A DNA stretch of 64,000 nt from Dichetophora obliterata (taxonomy: Eukaryota; Arthropoda; Insecta; Diptera; Sciomyzidae): NCBI GenBank assembly GCA_963920525.1, contig OY986435.1, forward strand, positions 224,180,399 to 224,244,398, in the 5' to 3' direction. The notes beneath the pieces are model-generated. The model did not search any database. It was not told the DNA's origin and was given only the letters and a program-made list of their open reading frames with translations. Of this stretch, positions 32,143 to 43,402 are shown one piece after another. Each line of letters opens with the position of its first letter. The stretch's first letter is position 1. The translations under genes were made by a program, and so were the position numbers.

Positions 32143-33396
32143 CAGAGAACTGCACAAGCCTACTTGAAACTCTATTTCAAGTACTTGTTCAAGCTAGCTT
32201 GAGCTTGATAATTTTAAATCAAGAATAGCTTGTAATTGAATATAAATAAGAACACGACAGCTTGCGACTTGTAAGTATGCTGGCTTACAAGCGAACGGCA
32301 CGAAGTTTCAAGTAAAGGAAAGCTTGATGCCTTCGGGAAAAAGCTTGAAAAGCTTTAAATTGAAGGCAAGTATCCAATTAAAGCAAGTATCCAAAAAATT
32401 CAATGAGCTTGTTTAGAGAGAGCTTAAGCGTCAAACTTTAAAATTTAAGATGGCGGATAGAGTTTCCACCTAGATTTTTTTTTATTTTTGCGTATTCTTG
32501 TAATTTTTAAATTCTGACAACAGATGTGATTTCGAATATAATGCCACAGTTTTAAAATTTAAAATGGTGGTTAGGGTTGCCTCATAAATTTTTACCACAG
32601 TATTGCCACCTAATAATATGTATTTTTAAGAGTTTTAATCATTTATCAGTGTTAAGGGGTCGCTGATTTCGAATCTAAAGTAAGAATTTTAAAATACAAG
32701 ATGGTGGATAGGGTTGCCACCTTAATTTTTTGTAGTTTTATGAATTCGGGGCTGGCAAAAGAAATGGTATACCAAAAATGGGTCGGTAAATCCGAATCCG
32801 TTGTCAGAATTTCCAAATTATAAAATTTTAAAATAATAGGCTTGCCACCTAATAATATGTGTTTTCAAGAGTTTTAAACGTCATTTATCAGTGTTAAGGG
32901 GTCACTGATTTCGAATCTAAAGTCAGAATTTTAAAATTCAAGATGGTGGATAGGATTGCCACCTTGATTTTTTGTAGTTTTATGAATTTGGGGCTGGCAA
33001 AAAAAAATGTTACACCAAAAATGGGTCGCTGAATCTGAACCCGTTGTCAAAATTTCCATATTATAAAATTTTGAAATAGGGCTGCCACCTAATATTATGG
33101 CAATAACAACAGAAAAAAGTTACACGAACTCCGCATAATAAATGTAATGAACAACGAAACAAACGATCGTCAGCCGCATAGAGTCGAAACCAGAGTTGAA
33201 AAGTAGAAATCTTGAGTTTTTCCACCAACTCATGTGGGGTAAAAACAAAATAGAATCATGACAGACATATGATTCGTTTTTCAGAAGCCAGTCGCGAATT
33301 GTAAGGAAAAAAATAAATCAAGTTCCTGCATATCAACTCAAAGCTTGATATTTTTTCAAGTAGCTTGATTTTCAATTTACTTGTTGCAGATCTCTG
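32143..33396. mobile_element. hAT-type non-autonomous element, termini CAGAGAACTGCA
   Basis: The left end reads CAGAGAACTGCACAAG and the right end CTTGTTGCAGATCTCTG. Flanks CTACTTAC (32135-32142) and ATACTTAC (33397-33404) form an 8-bp duplication with one mismatch. CAGAGAACTGCA is very close to known hAT termini (hobo type). The inside repeats CTTGA/TCAAG words near both ends and a 240-bp tandem repeat in the middle. There is no transposase frame. Confidence 0.8.
32380..33095 (+). repeat. about 240-bp tandem repeat inside the hAT-type element
   Basis: GCCACCTAATAATATG stands at 32605, 32844 and (as TAATATTATGG) 33084, spaced 239-240 bp. Each unit includes ATCAGTGTTAAGGGGTC, AAGATGGTGGATAGG and CCAAAAATGGGTCG. 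An older, more diverged unit precedes them from about 32380. Confidence 0.8.
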
Positions 33397-33888
33397 ATAC
33401 TTACATAAAAGTTAAAAATTTAAGCAAAACAGTATTTGTTTGAGGTATGAAAAAGTAGCCGGTTGCATATATTTGCTAAGTTTTTGCAGCACAGCACTAA
33501 GTGTAAAATTATTTACATTATTTACAACCGCAATCATTAATACACATCATTTTAACATAATTAATTTTCTTAAACTGCAAATATTCACTTTTTATTAACA
33601 AGACAAGCACCTATTTGTTATAAAGTAAAAAAAATAATACATAATACTAAAATAATACATTCGAGTAAACAGCTGCTTGTCATTTGACTCCATTTCGCAA
33701 CTTTTCTTCTCGATTTGTGTTCTTTTTCATCACGGTCCAAGTTTTTACCGATTTAAACGTACAGAAACATTAGTTGTCACGAAATCGGTAACTAGGGATC
33801 GATAACGGCTGTCGTCACACAAATCGGTAACTCGCCGATTTTGTTACAGAAACGAGCTACAGATATTAAGTAAGGCATTATATATTTC

Positions 33889-34045
33889 ATAAGCAATAAA
33901 AACTGAAGTCGACTTAAACCAGAACTAAGTTACTGAAATAGTTGTGTTCCACGCATACAACACTTTAAATACACAAAAAAAAATGGAGCTCTAGCATGAC
34001 CTTAGCCAGAGTTATGACACAAAAACAAGAGACCTTTTCATATCT
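33889..34045 (+). repeat. dispersed repeat, inverted copy at 54755-54912
   Basis: The segment with GAAGTCGACTTAA, GTGTTCCACGCATA, TCTAGCATGACC and GTTATGACACAAAAACAAGA recurs in reverse complement at 54755-54912 with moderate divergence. There is no gene. Confidence 0.75.
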
Positions 34046-34345
34046 TAATATATAAAAACATTGGTGCGTATGTATGTCAGAGCACCGCGGTCGAACCACT
34101 GAAGCTTTCTACCTTGAATTTAAACCGTATATTCGTGTGGTGCTCCGGATGTTTTTTGTTTATATTAGATCCCCCTAGATGGCGCTGGGGTCGAAAATTC
34201 TTATGTATGGACATATTTAGCCCAAATTTACGCCCTAAATTTTTTAAATAAAAAAGTCTTTGACAAACTTTACACCCGGTAGGTGGCGCTGGGGTGGAGA
34301 AATTTACGAAAATTTACTATTTATGTTACATAAAATCATTGGTGC
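34046..34345 (+). repeat. TATATAAAAACATTGGTGCG-type repeat with a duplicated GGCGCTGGGG motif
   Basis: The start resembles the head at 28437 (TTAATATATAAAAA...). The phrase TAGATGGCGCTGGGGTCGA at 34168 recurs as TAGGTGGCGCTGGGGTGGA at 34280. Both are followed by TTAC/TTATGTA sequence. There is no gene. Confidence 0.4.
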
Positions 34346-34760
34346 GCCTTTTTGTGATTGCATTACTTTTAAACGACTTTACTAATTGAGTTCATGAGAC
34401 ACAACATGACTTATAAAACTTCATCCAAATGTATTAGAATTTTGTCTAAATGGTATTAAAAACTAAAAACAACACAAAATTGTACTTAAATTAAAACCAA
34501 TAGGGGAAGTTGAAATATTTGTATTGGTATTTGCAAAGTTTTAATTTTAAGCCACAAGAATAAAAAAATGCAGTTTATTCAAAGTCTTGAATTTTTGTAT
34601 TATTTTGGTGACATCACTTTTATAGGGCGTGGTTTTTAAACAAATAAATCAGGTTTGGAACTCAGATTCCTATTTATTTTTTAAAGCTAATGTGGACAAT
34701 GTCAAGTTTTAAATATTATTATGCTAATAATTAAAGTTTTTTCTAAATGAACTTGTTATT
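34346..34760. other. no gene recognised
   Basis: AT-rich sequence; GGGCGTGG at 34624 is a common intergenic phrase here. Nothing supportable. Confidence 0.4.
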
Positions 34761-34763
34761 TAT

Positions 34764-35168
34764 TATGTTGATTTTATATGATTTAAATACAAATTCTAAA
34801 TGTTTGATAGTTTAAATCATACTTGATTTAAATAAAAATTCTAGTTGTTTAAATTCTCATCGCCTCTGTGGTGCAGTGTGCTAGTGCGCTCTTGCACGGG
34901 TATCACAAAGATTTCTGATGAAGCCTTTAGCAGGGCCGAAATTGCAATAAAATCAGATAGTGATTTTTTCCTTTTCATATTGAAAAAACGTTGTTGTTGT
35001 TGTTTCTTTGGAAAGATTCGTTAGAACAATTAATTGTTCTAACTTTGACCTCAAGCTCAATAAACGATTTTAAGCTATCAAACAACTAGAATTTGTATTT
35101 AAAATCAAGTATGATTTAAGCTATCAAACATTTAGAATTTGCATTTAAATCATATAAAATCAACATTA
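34764..35168. mobile_element. palindromic element with SINE-like centre
   Basis: The left arm (34764-34854) and the right arm (35070-35168) are inverted repeats of about 90 bp: ATGTTGATTTTATATGATTT against its complement, and ATGTTTGATAG against CTATCAAACAT. The centre, 34861-34945, reads GCCTCTGTGGTGCAGTGTGC followed by TAGTGCGCTCTTG, which resembles a tRNA D-arm/A-box. A B-box is not evident. I infer a MITE that carries or captured a tRNA-like segment. Confidence 0.65.
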
Positions 35169-35219
35169 TGATAGTAATTTATTTTAAATTAATAAAAGAT
35201 TTCCAATTACTTTGTGTGG

Positions 35220-35640
35220 GAGGTGGGTGGAATTTTAAGTTTTTTTGTTTTAATTTCAGACATCGAGTGCATTGTTAAGATATAAACTAATGTGCAAAAT
35301 TTTAAGTCCTTAACTAGTTTTTGAGGAATTTGAGGAAATTTTACTGATTTCATAAAGTCACTTTATATGGAAGGCAGCTGTGTTTTTCAGTCGATTTTAA
35401 CAAATTTAATACTAAACGTGCATATAAAAAGTTAAAGCATATGCAAAAAATTTAAAGTCATGACATTAATTTATGTTTGAAGTTTGATGAGATTTACCGT
35501 TTTGGTAAAGTAATTATGTATGGAAGGCAGGAGTAGTTTTTATTCGACTTTCCCCATTTTCAAACTTAATCTTTGATTTTAAATAAAAAATATCAATAAT
35601 TTTGATGACAGACAGACAGACAGACGCACAGTGATGCCCC
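35220..35640 (+). repeat. diverged tandem repeat with TATGGAAGGCAG, ending in (GACA)n
   Basis: TATGGAAGGCAGCTGTG at 35367 recurs as TATGGAAGGCAGGAGTAG at 35518, with TCGA/TTTA sequence following each. A short (GACA) run lies at 35605-35625. It is related to the repeat at 10359-10815 by the GGAAGG phrase. It is non-coding. Confidence 0.5.
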
Positions 35641-36649
35641 CAATAGGCAAAAGTCCGAAAATTTTATGTCGCAAATATCCAAGTGTTTCGTATTTTTGGA
35701 AAGGTAACGCATCCACTTAGAAAACTGTTACAAAATTTTTTGTTACACCTCTTCCTGTTCTAGTAGGAGCTTTGGAAAGGTGACCTTTTTAAGCAAAAAA
35801 TTACCGGTATAAAAAAGAAGTTTTAGTCTTTCTGCAAAAAAAATTCCAAAAAATACATTTCATACACTATATATGTATTTCATACACAATATAAAATATT
35901 TGAAAGAGTTTTAATAAAGGTATAAATAAAAAAAAATTATTTTAAAATGTTTTTTAATAAATTTTTTAAAAAGCTAACAATGATTTACTACTTTTATTTG
36001 ATAAAAACGAAAAAAGCCAAAGTTTGATGAAAAAAAAATTATTTTTTGGGAAAACATGTCTGGGGTCTTTCTTTTAAACACATACTCGAACCTTGTATTT
36101 TAAAAGTTAATAAATAACTTTTCCACTTTTTCCCCCAAATTAGTTTAATTTCGATTTTAAAAAGGCTTAGTTTGCGATTTCTTCTAAAACCTGCACTAAT
36201 TAAATGACAAGCAATAACACATATGTATGTGTGTATGAGAGTGCATTCTCATAAGAGTATTATTATTTTTATTGTTTTGCATATACTAGGCTACTTAAAT
36301 TTAAGGATCCCTGAGGATATTTTTTTAATTTGGGGATTTTATTTACAAAATACGAGGGTTTTTAAAAGTAGTAGAGGAAATTTTTTAGTTTTTAGTCTTA
36401 CGGTTCCAAGTTTGTCGTGGGATTTAAGGAGCCAAATTTTTAACTCCAATACTCCCTAGCACATACATTGCTTAATGCCTTTACTTAATAAATATTTTAA
36501 TTTAAGCGACGAAGAAGTTTTTGAATTGCGTTTATTTTTTGATTCCGTGCAAATTTTCAAACAGATTTCAAAAGTTAAACTTTTTAATTTATTTTATTTG
36601 TATTAAATTTAATGTAACAAATAATAATTTGTTTTCATTTAAAAAATAG
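35641..36649. other. no gene recognised
   Basis: A/T-rich sequence with long A and T runs. ORF 36223-36459 carries no motif. I see no repeat structure. Confidence 0.35.
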
Positions 36650-37306
36650 TAATTTGGTTGATTGCTGGTTATCCGCGAATAAAGAAGACAAAGTTACTTC
36701 CCTCTTTTTGTTTGTAAAAAATAAATTTCGAGATAAAATCCTTGATGAAGACGAGTTAATAAAAAATTAAGGTTTTTAATATTTCTCTCCAAACCAAATG
36801 GACAAAATGCAATTACCTAAAAGAACGATTAGAAAAAAACAATTTACTATGAATGAGTTACATGTTTTTTTCTATTGCTTTAGAAGATAATATTGCTGAT
36901 CTCGATCATGTAAGTCAAGAAAAATTTCTGTTATGCACATATGTTTTCAAACAATGTTTATGCTAACAGCAACCTTGTAAAAGCCATCGATCGGGAAGGC
37001 TGTCAAAGTCATTTGAAAACTCATTACGAAGAACCAAAAAATCGCCGTATAAATGTTTTAAGTGAAATCTATTCCATTGAAGAATTAGAACATGCAACTA
37101 ACAAGTTGAAAAGTAGATGCATTTCTGAAACAAGGATTATGAAAAAGCTTTCTCCTTCAGATGCTTTGTCTCTGTATATGATCTTTCGGATAGAAAATTT
37201 AATATACTGAGAAAATTTAATATAATCAATAATTTGTTCGAAGATACTTTACCATCATTATATGTACTCCGGACGGAAAAACAAAACAAATCGCCATTGT
37301 TAACTA

Positions 37307-38458
37307 CACTCAGAAAAAAGTTTATCGGAATATGAGAATAAAGGCATCATATTAAGTGAAAAATGGTATTGACTTTGCTCCAGAGAATGCTTTTTTCTAA
37401 ATGTGATCCCAAACATTCCCTAAAAATGGCAAAAAGCTTGCATGAAAATGAGAAATATTTTCTCATTAATAAAAGACACCTTCTCTTTAATAGAAATATA
37501 TTTCTTTATAATACGTTCAACCGTTTTCTTTATTGTTTAAATTTTTCCCGAAAACAGCGAAATATTTATTTAATTTTAAGAAATGTTTTCTTTAAGTTGC
37601 GTTTATAGTTTCTCGCAAAAAATAAAACTTTTTTTAAAATAAAGATATATTTTCTTAACATTAATACAACATGTTTCTTTATTGCGTACATTTTTCTTTA
37701 AAACACAGAAGTATATCCGCAATTACCATTTAAAAATTTATTTTTGTCAAACATTTGTTTTAACTCAGTTCTACGCAAAGTAGAAGTATTAATATCAAAT
37801 TGTGATTCGGTTCTAAAAATATTAGTTAAAAATGTGTTAAGAGGTAGAATTATTGTTGTGGCATTGTTTTTCGGGACTCTTTATAAATATTCCAGAAATT
37901 TATTCTGAAAAACGATTTGTCAAATGCATCCAAAGAAACAGTAGTAATAAACAACATCACTTTGTGTAGCTATGTTAAGAAAAAAAAAAAACCTTTTGAA
38001 GCAAAAATCGTCATATATGCAGAATATGCAACACTTGCTTTTCACAACATAATATTTGGTTAATCAATTGCTCTCACGCTTTCTATTTTTTTCGTACCTT
38101 ATTTAATATAAGAAAAATATATCGATTTTTGAGAAGAAGCCTTTTTAATTTGTAAGAAGGATTTGTTGTTATTGAAGAAAATATTGCGCATAGTGAATTA
38201 TTTATCAACAATAGAGAATATTTTTCATTTTCTATAAATTTTTCTCTATAAATGAGATTTTTTCAGCGAGAGAAAAATAATTATCATTATCAGAGACATG
38301 AAATATTTTCTTTTCCCACAAGAAAGGAAATATTTCTTCGAATATGTTTAAATTTATTATAATTGAAGTAAATTTTATTTGAAATAAAGAAAATTTCTAT
38401 TATCGAAAAATAGAGAAATTTTTTATCACAAAAAGATAGGCGTTTTTTTCTGAGTGTA
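37307..38458. mobile_element. MITE, termini CACTCAGAAAAAA, inserted in the RAG1-like relic
   Basis: The left end is CACTCAGAAAAAAG and the right end, reverse-complemented, is CACTCAGAAAAAAACG. TA stands on both sides and could be the target duplication. The interior is full of GAAATATTT, GAAAAAT and TTTCTTTAT words in both orientations, giving partial internal symmetry. The coding relic resumes right after it (TEISAEAILNH). No gene lies inside. Confidence 0.7.
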
Positions 38459-39251
38459 CAACTGAAATTTCTGCAGAAGCAATTTTAAATCATTGATGTG
38501 TAAGACTGTGCAGGGAATTTTGGAACTTTGTGAAAAGGATGATACCATATTTTTTTCAGAATGATTAATCAAGTTACAAAACAACCACTTTGGATAAACC
38601 AAAAAAGCTCCTCTTCACTGTTTTGCAGACCCATTAAATTCACTTTTACAAAAAAAAATAAAGATTTAGTACTTAGTAAGTACAATGCAATGATAGCTAA
38701 AATTCAAAATATAGAATTTATTGTTTATGAATGGAATGGTAAAAATGCTTTTGAAATGCATTGCTCAATGATAGATGGGGCCTTAGCAAACATTTTATCG
38801 AATACAAATGCAACAGTCAAGTGCTTTATATGTGGTGCATCTCCAACAGAAATGAATTTTTAAAATTTTTCTAAATCTGCAAATATTGATAATTATAAGT
38901 TTGGTATGTCGACATTGCACACGTGGATAAAATGTTTTGAGTGCATATTGCACATTGCCTACCGACTTCCTTTCAAAAGTTGGCCTGTTCGAATGGAAAA
39001 TAGAGCGGTTTTTTATAAACTAAACAAAAAATTCAAAAAGATTGCAGAATAAGAACGGGTTTAACTGTGGATCAAGTCAAAACTGGATTCGGCACCACAA
39101 ATGACGGAAATACGGCTCGTCGATTTTTTCCAACACAGTAATTCCAGCTGAAATCACTGGAATTAGTGAGGACTTGATAAAAACTTTTCCATTATTCTGA
39201 AATTGCTTTCATGTGGACTGCCAATTAATGTTACAGCATTTGAAGAATTAG

Positions 39252-39745
39252 TTAACCCTCCTGTGTACCCGGGTACCTTTTGCAATTTTAAAGAAAAAAA
39301 AAGGTAACTTTCGTCCAAGGAACTATATACTGAAATCTTTAGTACCTTCCTAAAATTTATTTTTTTATTCAATAAAGTTTATATATTGCAAAGAAAATGT
39401 TTTGGTAAGTTTTTATAAAAGATTTTTAAGTACTACCCCTTCGTCTTATACGAAGGTACCCGGGTACCTCCGTCGGTACCTCTGTTATGGTCTTTGTCGA
39501 TTTTTTACGTTTAGAAAATCATGTACTGATGCAATCAGGATGAAGGAATACAAAGTTACTTTGGATTTTTTCATTTATATCTAGTTTCTTTCATACAGAT
39601 AGTGTAAAGGTACCCGGGTACCTTCGAAAGGGGAAATTTTTCGTATACACATGATTTTTTCATTCACATATAGTTTCTCTCATACAGATCGTATAAAGGT
39701 ACCCGGGTACCTTTGTATACACGAAAGGGGGAAATTTTTTGTATA
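39252..39745. repeat. insertion with four GGTACCCGGGTACC palindromes
   Basis: The 14-bp perfect palindrome GGTACCCGGGTACC occurs at 39455, 39609 and 39698, and with one change (TGTACCC...) at 39264. The last two lie in an 88-bp tandem repeat (39570-39656 and 39658-39745) that also has CATACAGAT and AAATTTTT.GTATACAC. The left edge is TTAA (39252-39255) followed by CCCTCCTGTG, like a piggyBac-type terminus, but no matching right terminus was found. Confidence 0.7.
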
Positions 39746-40258
39746 CACAAATAACGAGAAACTTGTATTCGATTCACTATGGATGGTATTATATGTCAAG
39801 CAATGTGCACAAGATTCTAGTACATAGAAGTGATGTTGTTAAATTTTTTGATTTGCCAATAGGTATTTGTAATACATTTTAATATAAATTTTTTGCTATA
39901 TAAATGTTCTTTATCCAAGGTATTTTGTCTGTGGTGGCATCGGAAACAAATAATAAAAATATGAGGAATGTCCGGTTGTCCCATACAAAGAAAGACTCCA
40001 AAGCTCACGTCAACAAGGATCTTCTTTCTTATATGTTGATTTATTCGGATCCTTTGTTTTCATTAAAAAAGATTGTAACAGAAAATAAATCAAATTTACC
40101 ATTTTCTTTTTCATATTTTATATACATTCTGAAATTGACAATTTTACAGTTTTCAAACTCAGTTTTTAGCTAAACTAGAAGTCCGATCAAAAACTTAATT
40201 TCAGTCAAACAAGACTTCATTTTTGAGTTTAGGAGACCACAATCTATCTACATAGGTA

Positions 40259-41565
40259 ACGTATGGGCAATGAAATGCGAACAACCACAAATCTACACAA
40301 AAATAAATATCCAGATGATTTTCAACAATTTTTACATTTTATTTAGAAACGTTGTTATTTACTTAAAATTTATAAAAAAATTTGAGTACCGTTACGATTT
40401 GCTTTTCGTACCTTTTCAGGCACTTTTTTCATTGACTTCTGAATGCCATTTGTGTCGATATTTTTCAACTCTCTTTTAATCTTTTTAATTAAACAATCCA
40501 CATTTTTTGGTCTATATCCGTTACTGTATACCTTCCTCTTAAGGTTAGCCCAGAAAGTCTCAATCGGTCTTAGTTGTGGTACGTTTGGCGGGTTGAAGTC
40601 CCTCGGCACATATTCAATTTCAAAAGACTCCAAAGCGTTGAGAGTTGATTTGGCATAATGAGCAGACGCCAAATCTGGCCAAAATATTATTTTGTCATAC
40701 CGGTGATGCTTATGAATAAACTCCTTAAGTACCGGTAGGCATCTTTCTGTATAAGTCTGCGAACTAACAGCCAAGCCACCTTTAAAAAATACAGGTTGGC
40801 TAATTCCACTTTCGCTAATGGCTAACCACAATAAAACTTTTTCAGGGAACTTCGTCTTATGAATAAATTTATCCCTATCTGTTGCTTTAATATTAGCAGA
40901 CTCATAGTAATATTTTTGCTGCCATTCATTGCCTTCCACGGTAAAGTATGATTCGTCATCCATCACACAAATATACTTAGAGCTAGGAGCAAAATAATTT
41001 TGGGAAAGATTGCGTAGTCTAGTTTTAATGATTTTTAGTTGTTTTTCCGTTGTTTGTGGTGCACATTTTTTTTTTTACGTTGAATGTTCATTGATTCTAA
41101 GTACTTTTTTATTGTATTTTTTGCAACACCGTATTTGTTTGCTAATTGTCGATACGATTTTGCACTTCGACCCGCCGTTTCTGCTTTCAAAGAAGCACGA
41201 ACTTTTGAGTCATTCAAAACACATTTTTTTCCAGAACCACGTTTTCTTTCTATGCTCTTTTTATCCTCCAACAATTCAACTATACGGTATATGAACGTTT
41301 TTTTAAAACCCATATTTTTAAAATGGTGATAAATTTCATTTTTCTTTTTGTTTGGATTATCTTCAAAAAATTTACGTATCAATTTTCGACGTTGTTCCTC
41401 GTTTAAAGACATTTTCGCTACTAATTATTTATTGCCGAATTTAAAACAACTGTAAAACGAAGTGTAAGTGCAGCGCCTACTATGCCAGTTTAAATTCTTT
41501 AAAAACGTTATGAGTTGCTGAGTACGCTTCATTTAAAATTTGTTCGGATTTCATTGCCCATACGT
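40259..41565 (-). mobile_element. Tc1/mariner-superfamily element, near-complete
   Basis: The 1307-bp element is flanked by TA on both sides (40257-40258, 41566-41567). Its ends are inverted repeats: ACGTATGGGCAATGAAATGC on the left and, reverse-complemented, ACGTATGGGCAATGAAATCC on the right, extending through GAACAA. The minus strand encodes one transposase. Length, TA duplication and gene layout are those of a full-length copy with a single visible lesion in its gene. Confidence 0.9.
40370..41412 (-). pseudogene. Tc1/mariner-superfamily transposase, DD37E, one frameshift
   Basis: The minus strand starts at ATG 41412 with MSLNEEQRRKLIRKF. It runs through a helix-turn-helix region (about residues 5-110, with RSAKSYRQLANKYGVAKNT as the DNA-contacting second motif). 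At a run of eleven T (41066-41076 on the plus strand) the frame slips by one base. In the other frame it reads CAPQTTEKQLK and joins in phase, without stops, to KYICVMDDESYF (first catalytic Asp), FWPDLASAHYA (second Asp) and QLRPIETFWANLKRKVY (catalytic Glu). I count 37 residues between the second Asp and the Glu, hence DD37E. The C-terminus ends at 40370. A full product would be about 345 residues, the usual size. The enzyme would excise and reinsert the element at TA. The homopolymer slip could be a real mutation or an assembly error, so the copy may be intact in life. Confidence 0.85.
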
Positions 41566-41579
41566 TAGCTTGACATATC

Positions 41580-42530
41580 GACATAGGTAGCTCGACTCAG
41601 GAGGTGATGCTGATCAAGAATATATATAATTTTGTATACCTGCCACGTCTTCTTAACGGCGTTGCAAACTGAGTGACAATATACCCCATACAAATTTTTG
41701 AAGTGAAAACTTCTTCAGGCGCGTTGAACGATTTCGGTAGAGGGTAAATCTTTGGTTTGCGTCATCGTATTTTTCCGAGGAACTCTCGTCATCAATACAG
41801 ACAGCAAAGATAACAAGATAGGAAAATTAGAAAACATAACCTCAAAAATGTTTGCATGTATTTGTGCATTAAAAAATCATCAATGATCGTCGCTCTTGTT
41901 CTTAATCGGCCGCAAGCTCACAAAGAAATCACTTGGCAACTCCTGAAATTAATGAATATAATCTGTTTGTTGGTATATAAATACTTAAGTTAGGTTGCAA
42001 TAAGATGTTTGCAACCGAAACTTATTATTAATTCGGTTTATATTGGTATATATATATGCCTTTAAAGTTTGGCAATTTCTTCAGTTGTTGTATTTGTCAA
42101 CATTTTTGAAAAATTTGCTTGTACTCAAACAGCCGCTATTCATGGTGAGATTTAAAAATGGAAAAATCTTCTTCTTTTTCTGCTTTTTTCTGCTGGACCT
42201 TCGTTTGCAAACAAGAAAAAGAATGTATGGAATAAGTTTTTTAACATTTAAATCTTTAAGTTGTGATAAAGGAATATGTTGAACATTCAAATAATTACAT
42301 GCATGCTCTTATTTTATTACATATCGTCAAACAAAGTTTGGCAATTTTCACACTTGTTGTATTTGTCAGTGGCTTTTTATTTTCACCACTGCGGCATTTT
42401 ATATTCAGAGTTGTCAACTATGGCAGTTATGGTCACTGTTATGCAGAGACCAAAAAAAAATAAACACTCAATTACTCTGTTTGACTTCAACTGAAGACAT
42501 AATTTTATTTTCTGTTATTTATAGTTTACG
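41580..42530. other. no gene recognised; one short duplicated phrase
   Basis: AAAGTTTGGCAATTT...CTTGTTGTATTTGTCA occurs near 42066-42100 and near 42334-42368 (TTCAGTTGTTGTATTTGTCA and CACTTGTTGTATTTGTCA). ORFs of 66-79 codons here have no motif. Confidence 0.4.
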
Positions 42531-42660
42531 TTTGATTACTTAGCTTAATAATATTCGCTTATTGTTATTTTGACATATTTCTTAATAAGTTCCAATTTGA
42601 TTACTTAGCTTAATAATATTTGCTAATTGTTATTTTGACATATTTCTTAATAAGCTCCAA
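42531..42660 (+). repeat. 66-bp tandem duplication
   Basis: TTGATTACTTAGCTTAATAA begins at about 42532 and again at about 42598, each followed by TTATTTTGACATATTTCTTAATAAG.TCC. The two units are almost identical. Confidence 0.85.
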
Positions 42661-42825
42661 TTAAAATATTGCTCAATTATTATTTAAATTTTGGAATTAA
42701 AATATTGCTGAGTAAGTTTGCTTATTGTTATTGAAATTACATATTGATTAATAAGCAAACGCGACTTAACAAGAACGAAATGAATATAAATTTAAGCCAA
42801 CTTAGTCTACCTGTCAACAATATTT

Positions 42826-42895
42826 GGCTGGCTTGTGACTAACAGTGGGCTTAACTATTTGGCTGACTTGTGGCTAACAGTGGGCTTAACTTGGC
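42826..42895 (+). repeat. 35-bp tandem duplication
   Basis: ATTTGGCTGGCTTGTGACTA then ACAGTGGGCTTAACT is repeated as ATTTGGCTGACTTGTGGCTA then ACAGTGGGCTTAACT. Confidence 0.85.
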
Positions 42896-42899
42896 TGTG

Positions 42900-43402
42900 T
42901 GTCAATCAGTCGTGGTAGGATAGAAAATATCAAGTTGAATAAAATTTGTGTGTGTTGAAATAAATTTGTCTTTTTTGCTGTGTCAATGGACAATGAAATT
43001 TTGACAATAACAAATTTTGACATTTCGGTCGTGTTTTAGCGCAAATATTTTATTTTATTTGCATTTTATCGATTTGCGACATGTTTAATTCGAGAGCTTG
43101 TACTTGCAACATATTTCGTAAACTTTTAATATTGTAAACTTAAAAATAACAAATTAATGAAAAAAATTAACGAAAGTGCTTGAGTTTGTGTGTGAGTGTG
43201 TGTGGGCCAACGATCTCCGACATCAGCAAGTGCAGCAAAGTTAAATTGGCTTTCTTTGCTGGCGAGCGTCCTCCAAGTGCCACCACCAGCAAGTGCAGTG
43301 CAAAATTTGTTGCTAGCCAACATCCTCTAAGTGCCATCACCAGTAGCACAAGCAAGTGCTAAGTGCTTGCTAGCAGGTAAACAGAAAATATAGCATGCAA
43401 AG
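42900..43402. other. no gene recognised; CAAGTGC word cluster
   Basis: At 43223-43375 the word AGCAAGTGC or AAGTGC occurs at least seven times, with CATCCTC.AAGTGCCA.CACCAG duplicated (43268 and 43321). Short antisense ORFs read the repeat. I see no gene. Confidence 0.45.

Larger units (their letters stand above)
31706..33857. mobile_element. inverted-repeat DNA element with nested hAT insertion
   Basis: The left end GCTCGTTCCTGTAAC and the right end (reverse complement GCTCGTTTCTGTAAC) differ by one base. Sub-terminal words TTACCGATTT and AATGTTTCTGTACG occur on the left near 31738-31805 and, inverted, on the right near 33735-33830. The superfamily is unassigned because no clear target duplication is visible. 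The hAT-type element at 32143-33396 lies inside. Confidence 0.7.
36650..40170 (+). pseudogene. RAG1/Transib-like transposase relic, broken by insertions
   Basis: Five coding pieces, in the right order, match a RAG1-core-like insect transposase family. (1) 36941-37210: RINVLSEIYSIEELEHAT and KKLSPSDALSLYM. (2) 38561-38863: SLFCRPIKFTF, then SMIDGALANIL with the inferred second catalytic Asp at about 38774, then CFICGASPTEMN with a CxxC zinc pair. (3) 38878-39140: NYKFGMSTLHTWIKCFEC, RLPFKSWPVR and, one frame on, TGFGTTNDGNTARRFF, equivalent to the GNxxR block of RAG1. (4) 39779-39860: WYYMSSNVHKILVHRSDVV then FFDLPIG. (5) 39916-40060: SETNNKNMRNVRLSH with the third catalytic acid (Glu), then NKDLLSYMLIYSDPL. 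The first catalytic Asp was not found; the MITE at 37307-38458 falls in that stretch. A second insertion (39252-39745) separates pieces 3 and 4. Several stops and frameshifts are present, so it is dead. Relation to RAG1/Transib is an inference from motif order. Confidence 0.6.

Noticed and set aside
40370..41294. Plus-strand ORFs over the Tc1/mariner gene
   Set aside because: They are shadows of the minus-strand transposase, which carries the catalytic motifs.
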